NCBI GenBank assembly: GCA_028280505.1
Contig: JANQLO010000038.1
Coordinates: forward strand, 1-64,000
Length of the DNA: 64,000 bases
Origin: Chromatiales bacterium
GTDB taxonomy: Bacteria > Pseudomonadota > Gammaproteobacteria > Chromatiales > Chromatiaceae
Reading direction: 5' to 3'
Of this stretch, positions 44,859 through 53,770 are shown in pieces. Made by a program: the position numbers and the translations under genes. The notes under the pieces were generated by a model. It was given only the letters and a program-made list of their open reading frames with translations. It searched no databases and was not told the DNA's origin. Positions within the stretch are counted from its first letter, which is position 1. Each line of letters begins with the position of its first letter.

Positions 44859-47318
44859 TCACGACGCGGCCCGCTCGGTCGGCAAGGTAAAGCGGAACGT
44901 GGCGCCGTTTTTGGAATTTTCCGCCAGCCACAAGCTGCCTCCATGCGCCTCGACAATGCTATGGCTGATGCTCAGACCGATGCCCAGTCCCTTGGGCTTC
45001 GACGTGACGAACGGCTCAAACAGGCGCTCCGCCATGTCCTCCCGACAACCGGGGCCTTGGTCCCGAATCTCCAGCGTGACCCAGCCCTCCGGCGCCGGAT
45101 AGGCCGTGAGCGAGATCTGCCGACGCGACTTGTCGATGCTGGCGACTGCGTCCACCGCATTGCGTACCAGATTCAACAGTACTTGCTCGATCTGAATCGC
45201 ATCGACAATGACATCGTCGATATCCTTCGGCACGTCATGTTGCAGTCGCACCAGCTTCTGTTGCGCTTCGGCGGTAACGAAGCTGATCACCTCCTTGACG
45301 ATCCGGACCGGACTGACCGTCTCGCGGCGCATTTCGCCCTTGCGGGAAAAATCGCGCAGACGCCGAAATATCTCGCCGGCCAGTTCGGCCTGTTTTACGA
45401 CCTGCTCGATGCCGTAACGTACCTTGTCCGCTTGGCATTCGTCGGATCGCAGAATATGCAGACAAGTTTGGGCATAAGTGGTGATAGCACACAGAGGTTG
45501 GTTCAGTTCATGTGCCAAGCCAGAGGTCATTTCACCCAAGGTGCTCAAGCGGGCAACGTGCGCCAACTCTGCCTGGTGCGCACGATTACGTTCTTCGGCC
45601 TCGATCAGATCGGTGATGTCGTGACCGGTAGAGATGAAATGGGTGATGGTGCCTTTTTCATCGCGCAGCGGGCTGATGGTTTTCTGTTCGTAGTAGAGAT
45701 TGCCGTCTTTCTTGCGGTTGACCAGAATGCCGCGATACACATCGCCTTTGCCGATCACTTCCCAGAGTTCGTCGTAGAATTTCCTGTCGTGCAGTCCCGA
45801 ACGCAAGAAGTAGGTCTTCTGCCCGATGGCCTCTTCCTTGGTATAGCCGGTAAGATTCTCGAAGGCGGGATTGACATACTCGATATAACGGTTGCGGTCG
45901 GCGATCATGATCGCATCGGCGGTGCGTTCCAAGGCACCGGACAGCTTGCGCATCAGCGCGTCCGCGCGCTCGCGTTGAAACTCGCTGCCGACCCAGCGCG
46001 ACATCAGCCTGATCAGTTCGCTGTCTGCCGAATTGAAAGGTCGTTCACGCGATGATTTGCTGAAGAAACAAAGCGTACCTTGGATACCGTCCTCAATCTG
46101 GATACAGGTGCCGATATAGGCACGATGGCCGGACGCGCGGTAGGCTGGATGCTCATGCCAGTCCTGATGGGCCGCGTCGGCCAATGCCAGGGGTTCGGAT
46201 GAACACAGCGCAATGCCGCAATAGGTGTTTTTGAGCGGATGTATGCTGCCGACGGCATAGATGTGATCGTTGCCGACCGAGCGGACAACGCTCAATTCAT
46301 CGCCGTCGATTCGCGTCAGGATGCCGATCGGCAGCCTGAATTGTTCGCAGCCCAGGCGCAGCACCTCATCGAGCTTCTCTTCCAGACTGAGTGATTCCGA
46401 CGAGGTGATTTCGTGGAACCGACGAAGCAGTACGGCATGATGACGTAGCTCCTCTTCGGCCCGCTGACGCTCTTGTTCGGCCTCGACCCGCGAAGTCACG
46501 TCTTGCAGGATCAACATGAAACCGCGTTGGCCGGTGCGGTAAGCCAGTGGCGCCAGCGTAATCTCGACAAAGCACTTGCCCGTTTGCCCGTCACTGAGCT
46601 GGAACACATCGCTGAATGGCTGCACCTGCCCTGTCGCACACTGTTTTTGCAACTCGGCCAGGCGCGCGCGTTCGTCGTCGGGAAAGAAACGGGTAAGCGG
46701 TTGGCCCAGCAGGCGTTGCTCACTGCAGGCCAGGATGTTCTGGGCCTGGCGGTTCAGCGTGATCACGGTGCCGGCGAGATCGACTGTCATGACACCGACC
46801 GGGGCATGATCGAGCAGACGGTCGAGATAATGGGTTGCCTCGGGCTGCTGTAGCGGCAACTTTTCCAAGCGGATCTGTGCGGTGGACAAGGTGTTGCGAT
46901 GGCGTACACGTTGACGACGGCGACTCACCGCTTGGCGAAGGGTGGCCGGCAGAATATCGATATCGTCAGTCGACCAGGCAATCACTTCGTTGCCCAGGAA
47001 CGGGCTGAACATAAGAATGCGTTTGAGCTCTTCGCTGCCCGTCGGCGGGCTGAGGATCATGACGGGTATCAGTTTGTCATAGGCGTGGATCCGCTGCGCC
47101 ACCCGGACGGCGTCTTCGACGTCCATGCTGATGACGATAGCGTCGATTGGGACGCCACCGTTTTCCATATGGTCGAACAACTGGGAAGGATCACCCGACG
47201 CGGCGATGGTGAAATCCGGTAAGAGATGCTGGTCGAGCTGTCGTCGTAGCTCGTCGCTCAATCCAACGAAACCGATCCGTCCGGTTGGTTCGGCGGTGAC
47301 GGCGTGAAGTGGGCACAT
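44859..47318 (-). CDS. Sensor histidine kinase with receiver-like, PAS, GAF and PAS domains
   Basis: 819 residues. The N-terminal domain (about 13-130) resembles a receiver but lacks the DD pair (GFVGLSD, IVISMDVE), so it is a pseudo-receiver. Next come PAS (about 163-275), GAF (about 305-455, LSVVRSVGNDHI) and a second PAS with YIEYVNPAFENLTGY. HisKA with LAHELNQPLCAITTYA and HATPase with NLVRNAVDAV and GLGIGLSISHSIVEAHGG follow. There are no membrane helices, so the kinase is cytosolic. The layout resembles TodS/StyS-type and FixL-type kinases and pairs with the FixJ-type regulator downstream. Confidence 0.9.
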   Translation of the reverse strand: MCPLHAVTAEPTGRIGFVGLSDELRRQLDQHLLPDFTIAASGDPSQLFDHMENGGVPIDAIVISMDVEDAVRVAQRIHAYDKLIPVMILSPPTGSEELKRILMFSPFLGNEVIAWSTDDIDILPATLRQAVSRRRQRVRHRNTLSTAQIRLEKLPLQQPEATHYLDRLLDHAPVGVMTVDLAGTVITLNRQAQNILACSEQRLLGQPLTRFFPDDERARLAELQKQCATGQVQPFSDVFQLSDGQTGKCFVEITLAPLAYRTGQRGFMLILQDVTSRVEAEQERQRAEEELRHHAVLLRRFHEITSSESLSLEEKLDEVLRLGCEQFRLPIGILTRIDGDELSVVRSVGNDHIYAVGSIHPLKNTYCGIALCSSEPLALADAAHQDWHEHPAYRASGHRAYIGTCIQIEDGIQGTLCFFSKSSRERPFNSADSELIRLMSRWVGSEFQRERADALMRKLSGALERTADAIMIADRNRYIEYVNPAFENLTGYTKEEAIGQKTYFLRSGLHDRKFYDELWEVIGKGDVYRGILVNRKKDGNLYYEQKTISPLRDEKGTITHFISTGHDITDLIEAEERNRAHQAELAHVARLSTLGEMTSGLAHELNQPLCAITTYAQTCLHILRSDECQADKVRYGIEQVVKQAELAGEIFRRLRDFSRKGEMRRETVSPVRIVKEVISFVTAEAQQKLVRLQHDVPKDIDDVIVDAIQIEQVLLNLVRNAVDAVASIDKSRRQISLTAYPAPEGWVTLEIRDQGPGCREDMAERLFEPFVTSKPKGLGIGLSISHSIVEAHGGSLWLAENSKNGATFRFTLPTERAAS

Positions 47319-47330
47319 GGTCGGACCCGA

Positions 47331-48494
47331 TCAGTCGGCCAGCAGGGGCTGACCCAATAATGCCCGCCCGATCCATACGCGCAATATATCCGTGGTGGGG
47401 GACATCAGGTGGCAGGCCCGGGCATCCCTCAACATCCTGTGTAGTTTTGAGCCTTTGCGATAACCGATGCCACCATTCAGCGTCATCGATTCGTTGACCA
47501 GCATGACCACGCAGTCGGCGACCTCGGCCTTGGCCGCCATGACGGAGATCAGGGCATCGGGTTCACCGGTGTCGAAGCTTTGTGCCGCGTGATAGATCAG
47601 CCGTCGTGTACGTTCGACTGCGGACCACAAAGACGCCAGGCGATGTTGCAGTACCGAAGACTGCGCAAGATTGGTGCCGGTATGCGCGTGGTAGCGACGC
47701 GTCATATGTTTGCGCGCCTCGTCCAGCGCCGAACTGGCGACACCCAGAAAAGTGCCGCCCATCGCTACCAGGAAGTGCGGCATGATGACGTTGAAGGTGT
47801 ACCAGATCTGATCGCCTTCGTTACCGAGCAGGTTGGTGCGCGGGACCTGTACACCGGGAAGCTCCATACAGCGTGAGGAATTACCGCGCATGCCGAGACC
47901 ATCCCACGGGGCACCCCAATAAATATCCGGTGTATCCTTGTCGACGATGACGCAGGAGAACTGGCCGATTGGGGCGTCGGGATCGGCGGCGACCGCGGAT
48001 ACCACGTAGGAGTCGGCATAGCCTCCGTTGGTTACGAAAGTTTTGGTGCCGGTCAGTCGGTAGTGCTCGTCGTCCAGCGCTTCGAGCGAGGTCTGCGGTA
48101 GATAAAAATGGGCACCGGTGCCGGCCTCGCTGAGCGAGAGGGTGGTGATATGCCGGCCCTCGCAGATCGGGGCGAGATAACGTTCCCGCTGATCGCCGGT
48201 GGCATTGGCTGCGATCACCGAGGTACCGACCGAATGCATCCCGAAGCAGATCGCCGTGGATGCACATTCCCTGCCGAGGATCTCGCAGACCCGGGTCAGG
48301 GCATACAGCCCGCAGCCTTTGCCGCCGAATTTCTCCGGCGCGACCAAGCCACCGAAACCGGCCTGCTGCATGGCGCGCAGACCGTCGGCCGGCCAACGCG
48401 CGAGTTCGTCGGTCTCGGCGCTCTGCGGTGCCACGGTCCCGGTGGCGATTTCTTGTACCTGAGCCAGAATGGTGTCGAGATCACCACCGAACAT
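47331..48494 (-). CDS. Acyl-CoA dehydrogenase family protein
   Basis: 388 residues from ATG 48494, chosen because AGGAG precedes it and the length is standard. A TTG 35 codons upstream is possible. Family marks are GFGGLVAPEKFGGKG, LSLSEAGTGAHF, LTGTKTFVTNGGYADSYVV and the C-terminal GGIGYRKGSKLHRMLRDARACHLMSPTTDILR. The catalytic base position of the family is not clear by eye. The enzyme is FAD-dependent and cytosolic. Within the AlkB-like cluster it may act on acyl-CoA made from the hydroxylated product, though that is inference. Confidence 0.88.
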   Translation of the reverse strand: MFGGDLDTILAQVQEIATGTVAPQSAETDELARWPADGLRAMQQAGFGGLVAPEKFGGKGCGLYALTRVCEILGRECASTAICFGMHSVGTSVIAANATGDQRERYLAPICEGRHITTLSLSEAGTGAHFYLPQTSLEALDDEHYRLTGTKTFVTNGGYADSYVVSAVAADPDAPIGQFSCVIVDKDTPDIYWGAPWDGLGMRGNSSRCMELPGVQVPRTNLLGNEGDQIWYTFNVIMPHFLVAMGGTFLGVASSALDEARKHMTRRYHAHTGTNLAQSSVLQHRLASLWSAVERTRRLIYHAAQSFDTGEPDALISVMAAKAEVADCVVMLVNESMTLNGGIGYRKGSKLHRMLRDARACHLMSPTTDILRVWIGRALLGQPLLAD

Positions 48495-48605
48495 CCCGCG
48501 CTCCTCGCCGCTTTGCCTATCTGGCAAGGATAGAATACCCGAGGGCGGGGTTTCCGCCCCCGGAGTGAACTTGACACGATTGACCTGTTGCTTGGCCAAG
48601 CCTGC

Positions 48606-48908
48606 TCAGTGATGATCGATTAACGAAAAGGTGCGCACTTTATCGACGGGTTCGATTCTGTTGGCGTGCGTACCGACCAGACAATTGCCACCACGATCAC
48701 AGCCCCAGATGTGGTAAGCCTTGAAGTTGTGCAGATCCTCCGGGAGTTGTTCACGATGAGGCATCTCTTTGGCAATCAGACGTTCGGTCGAATTGCTCGA
48801 CCGCAGGTCGTCACGAATGCGGGTCAGTTCGCTCTGGAGTTCTTCGGCGCTCTCACCGCTCCATTGGCCAACGGTGCGCCCGGTATTGGTTTTGATCTCA
48901 TTGCTCAT
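48606..48908 (-). CDS. Hypothetical 100-residue protein
   Basis: No family recognised. The composition is hydrophilic and it ends GCDRGGNCLVGTHANRIE...SLIDHH, with two Cys close together. It lies 19 bp after the Nif11-like gene and ends before the acyl-CoA dehydrogenase. Small size, placement and a Cys pair fit either a small accessory protein or a peptide precursor related to the Nif11 neighbour. Confidence 0.6.
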   Translation of the reverse strand: MSNEIKTNTGRTVGQWSGESAEELQSELTRIRDDLRSSNSTERLIAKEMPHREQLPEDLHNFKAYHIWGCDRGGNCLVGTHANRIEPVDKVRTFSLIDHH

Positions 48909-48927
48909 TGTTCGGATACCTCGCCTG

Positions 48928-49206
48928 TCAGAATCGTTCCGCGATCAGTCGCAGGACGGGCTTGGGTATGACCCAGTTGCTGCCTTGCTTCTGTTCTTGC
49001 ACCGCGATCAGCAGGTCGTCGCGGGAGAACTCGCAACCGTGTTCAGCCGCCAGGGCGAGATAAAGATCGATGAAACTGTCTTTATCCGGTGTCTCGCTGA
49101 GTTTGTCGTACAACGAGGCATCCTGCTTGATGATTTCCCCCAATTGTCTGATTGCCTTTTCGAACGGGCGGGCCTTCAGATCTCTTTCCAAGGCAGACTC
49201 TAACAT
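48928..49206 (-). CDS. Nif11-like domain protein
   Basis: 92 residues. The C-terminal two thirds (DSFIDLYLALAAEHGCEFSRDDLLIAVQEQ) match the Nif11 pattern of an N-terminal helix pair with an FxxLA-like core. Nif11 domains serve as leaders of ribosomal peptides or as stand-alone proteins of unknown role in nitrogen-fixation loci. No double-glycine cleavage site and no maturation enzymes are seen, so a stand-alone role is more likely. It heads the minus-strand cluster ending at 41141, with GGAGGAAAAA before the ATG. Confidence 0.7.
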   Translation of the reverse strand: MLESALERDLKARPFEKAIRQLGEIIKQDASLYDKLSETPDKDSFIDLYLALAAEHGCEFSRDDLLIAVQEQKQGSNWVIPKPVLRLIAERF

Positions 49207-49333
49207 TGCATTTTTCCTCCGGTAGCTGATTAGATGGTCGCGCTGCCGGATGTCTTCGTATCCTGCAGGCCGACGGGCAGGCAGAGCGATCCGGATGTCG
49301 CGCTGATATCAGGCTAAACCGTGGTGGCAATGA

Positions 49334-49364
49334 GGATAACCGGAGTGTCTACGTTCGGTTATCC
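49334..49364. promoter_or_regulatory. Inverted repeat GGATAACCG-N13-CGGTTATCC
   Basis: A perfect 9 bp inverted repeat with a 13 bp spacer lies about 130 bp upstream of the first gene of the Nif11-AlkB cluster. It is a candidate binding site for the FixJ-type regulator or another dimeric factor. Role is inferred. Confidence 0.4.
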
Positions 49365-49531
49365 GTAGTTCTACGGTATTGCTTAGGGGTTGCGCTCTTC
49401 AGCGCAACGTGAACCGGATGCCGAGGACGGTCAATCCAAAAGCGGAAAAAAGGAATGACTCGGGGCTGCGCCGCTCCTTGTCGAACCATAAGAGGGTTCT
49501 TATCGGATCCGCCAATCACGACCCGAAATAC

Positions 49532-49558
49532 AAAAAGGCCCCAACAAGGGGCCTTTTT
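49532..49558. terminator. Bidirectional terminator
   Basis: AAAAAGGCCCC (49532-49542) pairs with GGGGCCTTTTT (49548-49558). A and T tracts on both sides allow termination either way. It ends transcription coming leftwards from the tRNA region. Confidence 0.85.
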
Positions 49559-49666
49559 GTAGTTGGCGGAGAGGGGTGAGCCATGACCGTTATGCCAGTG
49601 GCATAACGCAGCATGGTGAACGACCGCCGAAGGCGGGCCGGACGGTCACCGACCTCGACGACAACG

Positions 49667-49690
49667 AAAAGCCCGCAAAAGCGGGCTTTT
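49667..49690. terminator. Terminator in repeat unit 1
   Basis: AAAAGCCCGC (49667-49676) pairs with GCGGGCTTTT (49681-49690), with A and T tracts for either direction. Confidence 0.75.
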
Positions 49691-49800
49691 TTAGTTGGCG
49701 GAGAGGGGTGAACTACGACCGTTATGCCAGTGGCATAACGCAGCGTAGTGAACGACCGCCGAAGGCGGGCTGGACGGTCACCGACCTAGACGACAACAAG

Positions 49801-49823
49801 AAAGCCCGCAACAGCGGGCTTTT
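49801..49823 (-). terminator. Terminator after tRNA-Ser
   Basis: AAAGCCCGC pairs with GCGGGCTTT around a short loop, directly downstream of the tRNA on the minus strand, where the A run becomes the T tract. Confidence 0.8.
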
Positions 49824-49828
49824 GGAGT

Positions 49829-49919
<91 letters not shown>

Positions 49920-50032
49920 GGAACTGCATTCGGGCGTATGGCACGAGCGGCCAACAGGCGCGCGAAAACAAGGCGCCGAAGGGTAAACCAGACCGCTCGG
50001 GGACGCAACCGGGAACGCCCGAGACGGCAGAC

Positions 50033-50503
50033 TCAGAGGTGATGGCTAACGTGGGCGCGTAGGACGTTTTCCATCAGGTGACGAAAATCCTCGCCATGCA
50101 CGTGGATCAGATGTTCGTGATCACCGGATTCGAAGTACACCTCAGGCTGCTGAATCAACGCCGGATCGACAACGACATCCACCCCGTAAGGCTCACCAAG
50201 CGCTGGAATGGCTCCGCGTTCGCAGTCCGAAAAAGTGGCTTCGATTTCGTCCTCGGGCAAGATCTCCAGGCTTCGTGCCATCATCTGGTTCAGCCGATCC
50301 AGTTCCAAGCGATGTGTCGCCGGAATGACGGCCAGCAGATAACTATGGTCGTCGCCCAACAAAACCGGCTTGGCGACTTGATCACCCGGTACATGCGCAG
50401 CCTCGGCGGCACGCATTGCCGAATCGGTGTGTGGATGCTCGACTACTTCATAAGCAATGTTGCGGCTGTCCAGATAATCCTGGAGCGTCGTCGCGACCCC
50501 CAT
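50033..50503 (-). CDS. YbaK/EbsC-type aminoacyl-tRNA deacylase family protein
   Basis: 156 residues. The YbaK fold is marked by EVVEHPHTDSAMRAAEAAHVPGDQVAKPVLL, with Lys in the AKPVLL segment as catalytic residue of the family. FSDCERGAIPALGEPYGVDVVVD is also characteristic. Proteins of this kind clear mischarged Cys- or Ala-tRNA(Pro) in the cytoplasm. A short C-terminal HLIHVHGEDFRHLM completes it. Free-standing gene. Confidence 0.88.
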   Translation of the reverse strand: MGVATTLQDYLDSRNIAYEVVEHPHTDSAMRAAEAAHVPGDQVAKPVLLGDDHSYLLAVIPATHRLELDRLNQMMARSLEILPEDEIEATFSDCERGAIPALGEPYGVDVVVDPALIQQPEVYFESGDHEHLIHVHGEDFRHLMENVLRAHVSHHL

Positions 50504-50670
50504 TGCTGATTCCTCCCATTATTTGGTTTCAACCAGGCTTTCGCCCTGCCAGCGACATACTCCTGAAGCCACACATCTCCCACCGCGAAACCTTCCAAAC
50601 AAGACGCGAGGCTTTGTCGCTCAACTGAAGTATAGTCAGCACTGCGTTTACTAAGGAGTACCCGAAAAGC

Positions 50671-51507
50671 ATGAAAAACAGCGCAAAGCGCAGGAAATCC
50701 GTCCCCACCCTTGCCGATTTGGCCGATCGCCACCAGCTCTACGAGCTTTCGGTGCAATGTGCAGAGGGCGAAATCGATTTCGTCGACGAAACTTTCAGGC
50801 GCCTCCGCAAACGCAAGGCAAGACTGTTACGCGAGGATTTCTGTGGTACCGCCAATGTCTGCTGCGAATGGGTAAAACGCGGTAACAAGCGAGAAGCGAT
50901 CGGAATAGACCTCGACCCCGAAGTCTTGAACTGGGGGCGCGAACACAACCTGGGTCAACTTAAAAAGACTCAGCGCGAGCGCATCACATTGATGGAGCAA
51001 AACGTCCTCACTGCCAAGACCGAGCGGCCCGACATCATCTCGGCGATGAACTTCAGTTACTGGCTATTGCAGGATCGCGCACTGGTGAAACGCTATTTCA
51101 AACAGGTGCATGCCGCACTCAAAGATGACGGCATCTTCTTTCTCGATGCCTATGGCGGTTACGACAGCCATAAAGAAATCGTCGAGGAACGCGAGATCGA
51201 CGACGGCGGCGACGGTTTCACCTATATCTGGGAACAGGCCGAGTTCAACCCTATCAGCCACAAGCTGATCTGCCACATTCACTTCGCCTTTCCCGACGGT
51301 TCGGAGATGCGCAACGCTTTCAGCTACGAATGGCGTCTTTGGACCCTGCCCGAAGTGCGTGACCTGCTGGATGAAACGGGATTCAAGAACGTCACCGTGT
51401 ATTGGCAGGGTTGGGATAGCGAGGGCGAACCCGACGGCGATTTCAGGCCGACAAACAATGCCGATGCCGATGCCGGCTGGATTTGTTACTTGACCGCGGA
51501 GAAGTAA
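50671..51507 (+). CDS. Class I SAM-dependent methyltransferase
   Basis: 278 residues. LLREDFCGTANVCCEWVKRG stands in place of the usual glycine-rich motif I, followed by AIGIDLDPEVLNWG for the acidic SAM contact. MNFSYWLLQDRALVKRYF and FFLDAYGGYDSHKEI follow. This methyltransferase family is well spread in proteobacteria with no assigned substrate. It stands alone; GGAG precedes the ATG region. Confidence 0.78.
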   Translation: MKNSAKRRKSVPTLADLADRHQLYELSVQCAEGEIDFVDETFRRLRKRKARLLREDFCGTANVCCEWVKRGNKREAIGIDLDPEVLNWGREHNLGQLKKTQRERITLMEQNVLTAKTERPDIISAMNFSYWLLQDRALVKRYFKQVHAALKDDGIFFLDAYGGYDSHKEIVEEREIDDGGDGFTYIWEQAEFNPISHKLICHIHFAFPDGSEMRNAFSYEWRLWTLPEVRDLLDETGFKNVTVYWQGWDSEGEPDGDFRPTNNADADAGWICYLTAEK

Positions 51508-51553
51508 TCCAACACCAGGCGCCCGCACGAGCGACTGCGGGCCATGTCCTCGA

Positions 51554-53683
51554 TTATCGGAACAATTCGCGCAACTTGTCGTCGAGCTTTTCTTTCACCT
51601 TGTCCTCGACCTTTTGTTGCAATTCTTGTTTCTTCTCTTCCAATTGGGCTTTGGCCTTCGCGCTCAACGCAGCTTCCAGGTCCGGTTTGTAGCTGGGCTT
51701 GGCCAAAGGCCCTTTGATTCTCACCGGGATAGGAAGACCGGCCAACTCGTCGCGCCCCCTACCGCCCTGCCCTTCGAGCGAACCGACCAGCTCGGTGATC
51801 ACCAGATAGTCGATGGCATCCCGCGGCAAATCGACCTCGCCATTGCCTTCGATACGCAGCAAGGGCGACTTGGCCTGCAAATCACGATTCTTGATCACCC
51901 CATTGGCCATGGTCAACGAACCGCTGAGCTCGCTGAAATCGGTTTGTCCCGCTGTACCGGTCGATTCGTCACCACCGCTCAAACCAAGGGTCTGACTGCC
52001 CTGGCGGATGATCTGTGCGATGTTTACACCCTTGACCGCGCCATCACGGAAGGCAAAACGCGATGTACCGTTCAGGCTGCGGCGAATCTCCGGCTCCGTG
52101 AGACCGACCATACTGACATCGGCATGCCATTCACCTTTTCCGATCAGACGATCCTCACCAACCACGTCGGCGAGTAAAGGACCGACCTGGATACCGGTCA
52201 GATGCTTCTTCGCCGACACCTTGGGCTTTTTACCCTTGGCGTCGAGTACCACACTACCTTTGAACTTCCCCTCATAGACATCCGCAGCCACCGGATCGAT
52301 CTTAAGCACCCCCTTTTTCGATACCAGCCTGGTACTGAAGTTGCTCATTTTTGCATTGTTGATCTTCAGACTGCCGATTTTGAACTCGGCCACCAGGTCC
52401 AAGGTGCGCAATGCCGCGAATGGGTCGTTGGCCTGTGCCGCCGGACCGGCGGCCTGCCCGCCCTCGGCGGGCTGCGCGGCAGGCGCGGGTGTTACGGTTT
52501 CCGGTGTGGGCGGCGGCATATAGCGATCGAGATCGATCCGATCGAGCTCGAGTTCGGCGCGCACTACCGGTGCAGAAGTGTCGAGCACGTGCAGATAACC
52601 TTCGATGTTGGAATCATCGAGCCCGAAACTCAGCGGGTCGAGTTTCAATGCCCCATCAGCGTAGGCAAACACGAGATCGCCCTTGGCTTTGGTCAACGCA
52701 TCGGGGTCGCTTGTCTCAATCGGACGCGCAAACATGGATGCCAGGGTTTTGAGATTGGTCTCGGCAACGTTGAGGCGCCCCTTTACGGCCGGTTTGGTCT
52801 GCAGGGCGGTGACCGACAGTTCGCCAGTAGCCGATAACGCCGGCCCGGTGAATGCAAGCGTGTCGATACGCAGCTTATCGGCCTTGGTATCGACCACCAG
52901 ATCGGCCTTCAGGCTCAAATCGGCACCACCGGCAGGCAAACCCTCGCCGCTTGCGCTTAAATCGAGCACCAAACCCGATATCCGATACACCGCCAACGCG
53001 GCATCCGTGGCGACCTGCGCTCGCAGCACCGTGACCAGCTCCATGGCGGGCTTGTTACTGGTAAAGGTCACACCGGCCTCAACAGGCACGGTCGCACCCG
53101 GAACCAAGCTGCCGGTCACCAGGCGCACACCGTCGAGCACCATCTTCTGACCGGATTGCCGATCGTCCCACGACAATCTGGCGTCCTCGATCTGAATACC
53201 CTGCACGCTCAGAGCCAGCCCACCACCGGCATCTCCACCGGTCGCCGGTGCCGGATCGGCGGATGGCGCGTCATCCTCGGGTGCCGCCAAGTCCTGCCAG
53301 TTGGTCTTACCCTCAGCATTCTTCTCCAGATTCAGCTTCAGCCCTTCGAGCACCAACGTGTCGACTTCGACCCGACTGCTGAGTAACGGCACCAACTTCA
53401 CCTTGAGGCCGAGTTGTTCGATCTCGGCAAAAGGTTGATCAGAGAATCCCGGCGCATTACCGACTCTTACACCACCGGTCTCGATGCCCAGCCAAGGAAA
53501 CACCGATAGCCCGAGGTCCTGTTCGATCGCCAGATCACGTCCAAGCTTTTGCTCGGCGGTCTGAACGATCTGAGCCTTGTAGTCGTTCGGATCGATCACC
53601 ATCGGCAGGATCACCACCGCGGCAACCACCAATACCACGATCAGGACGACCAGGCCGAACAGCCATTTAAACAGCGATGCCAT
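51554..53683 (-). CDS. AsmA family protein
   Basis: 709 residues. One N-terminal membrane helix (about 5-28, LFGLVVLIVVLVVAAVVILP) and then IDPNDYKAQIVQTAEQKLGRDLAI, the AsmA opening, after which the protein runs as repeating beta strands in the periplasm. The end is a charged coiled coil (AKAQLEEKKQELQQKVEDKVKEKL). AsmA-like proteins help move phospholipids to the outer membrane or affect its assembly. A low-complexity Pro/Ala stretch lies at about 400-425. Confidence 0.9.
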   Translation of the reverse strand: MASLFKWLFGLVVLIVVLVVAAVVILPMVIDPNDYKAQIVQTAEQKLGRDLAIEQDLGLSVFPWLGIETGGVRVGNAPGFSDQPFAEIEQLGLKVKLVPLLSSRVEVDTLVLEGLKLNLEKNAEGKTNWQDLAAPEDDAPSADPAPATGGDAGGGLALSVQGIQIEDARLSWDDRQSGQKMVLDGVRLVTGSLVPGATVPVEAGVTFTSNKPAMELVTVLRAQVATDAALAVYRISGLVLDLSASGEGLPAGGADLSLKADLVVDTKADKLRIDTLAFTGPALSATGELSVTALQTKPAVKGRLNVAETNLKTLASMFARPIETSDPDALTKAKGDLVFAYADGALKLDPLSFGLDDSNIEGYLHVLDTSAPVVRAELELDRIDLDRYMPPPTPETVTPAPAAQPAEGGQAAGPAAQANDPFAALRTLDLVAEFKIGSLKINNAKMSNFSTRLVSKKGVLKIDPVAADVYEGKFKGSVVLDAKGKKPKVSAKKHLTGIQVGPLLADVVGEDRLIGKGEWHADVSMVGLTEPEIRRSLNGTSRFAFRDGAVKGVNIAQIIRQGSQTLGLSGGDESTGTAGQTDFSELSGSLTMANGVIKNRDLQAKSPLLRIEGNGEVDLPRDAIDYLVITELVGSLEGQGGRGRDELAGLPIPVRIKGPLAKPSYKPDLEAALSAKAKAQLEEKKQELQQKVEDKVKEKLDDKLRELFR

Positions 53684-53770
53684 ACCCTTGCTCCTCCGAT
53701 CGACGGCGTGATGGTTTGCGGTAACGACCTAATCGGCGGCGACCTTCGTCGCCGATCACATAGATACCGT

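Larger units (their letters stand above)
49207..49560. other. Region upstream of the Nif11-like gene
   Basis: No gene seen. It holds an inverted repeat, GGATAACCG (49334-49342) with CGGTTATCC (49356-49364), a hairpin at 49389-49408, and a bidirectional terminator at 49532-49558. Confidence 0.6.
49561..49825. repeat. Two tandem 132-133 bp units containing the tRNA-Ser 3' end
   Basis: Unit 1 is 49561-49692 and unit 2 is 49693-49825. Each starts with AGTTGGCGGAGAGG, the same bases that start the tRNA gene's 3' end plus CCA (minus strand) at 49826. Each contains the inverted repeat CGTTATGCC-AGT-GGCATAACG, then a GC-rich stretch, and closes with a GCCCGC/GCGGGC hairpin. This resembles the E. coli tyrT locus, where repeats carrying part of the tRNA 3' end yield rtT RNA. 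A frame running through both units gives a repetitive spurious peptide that I do not call. Confidence 0.75.
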
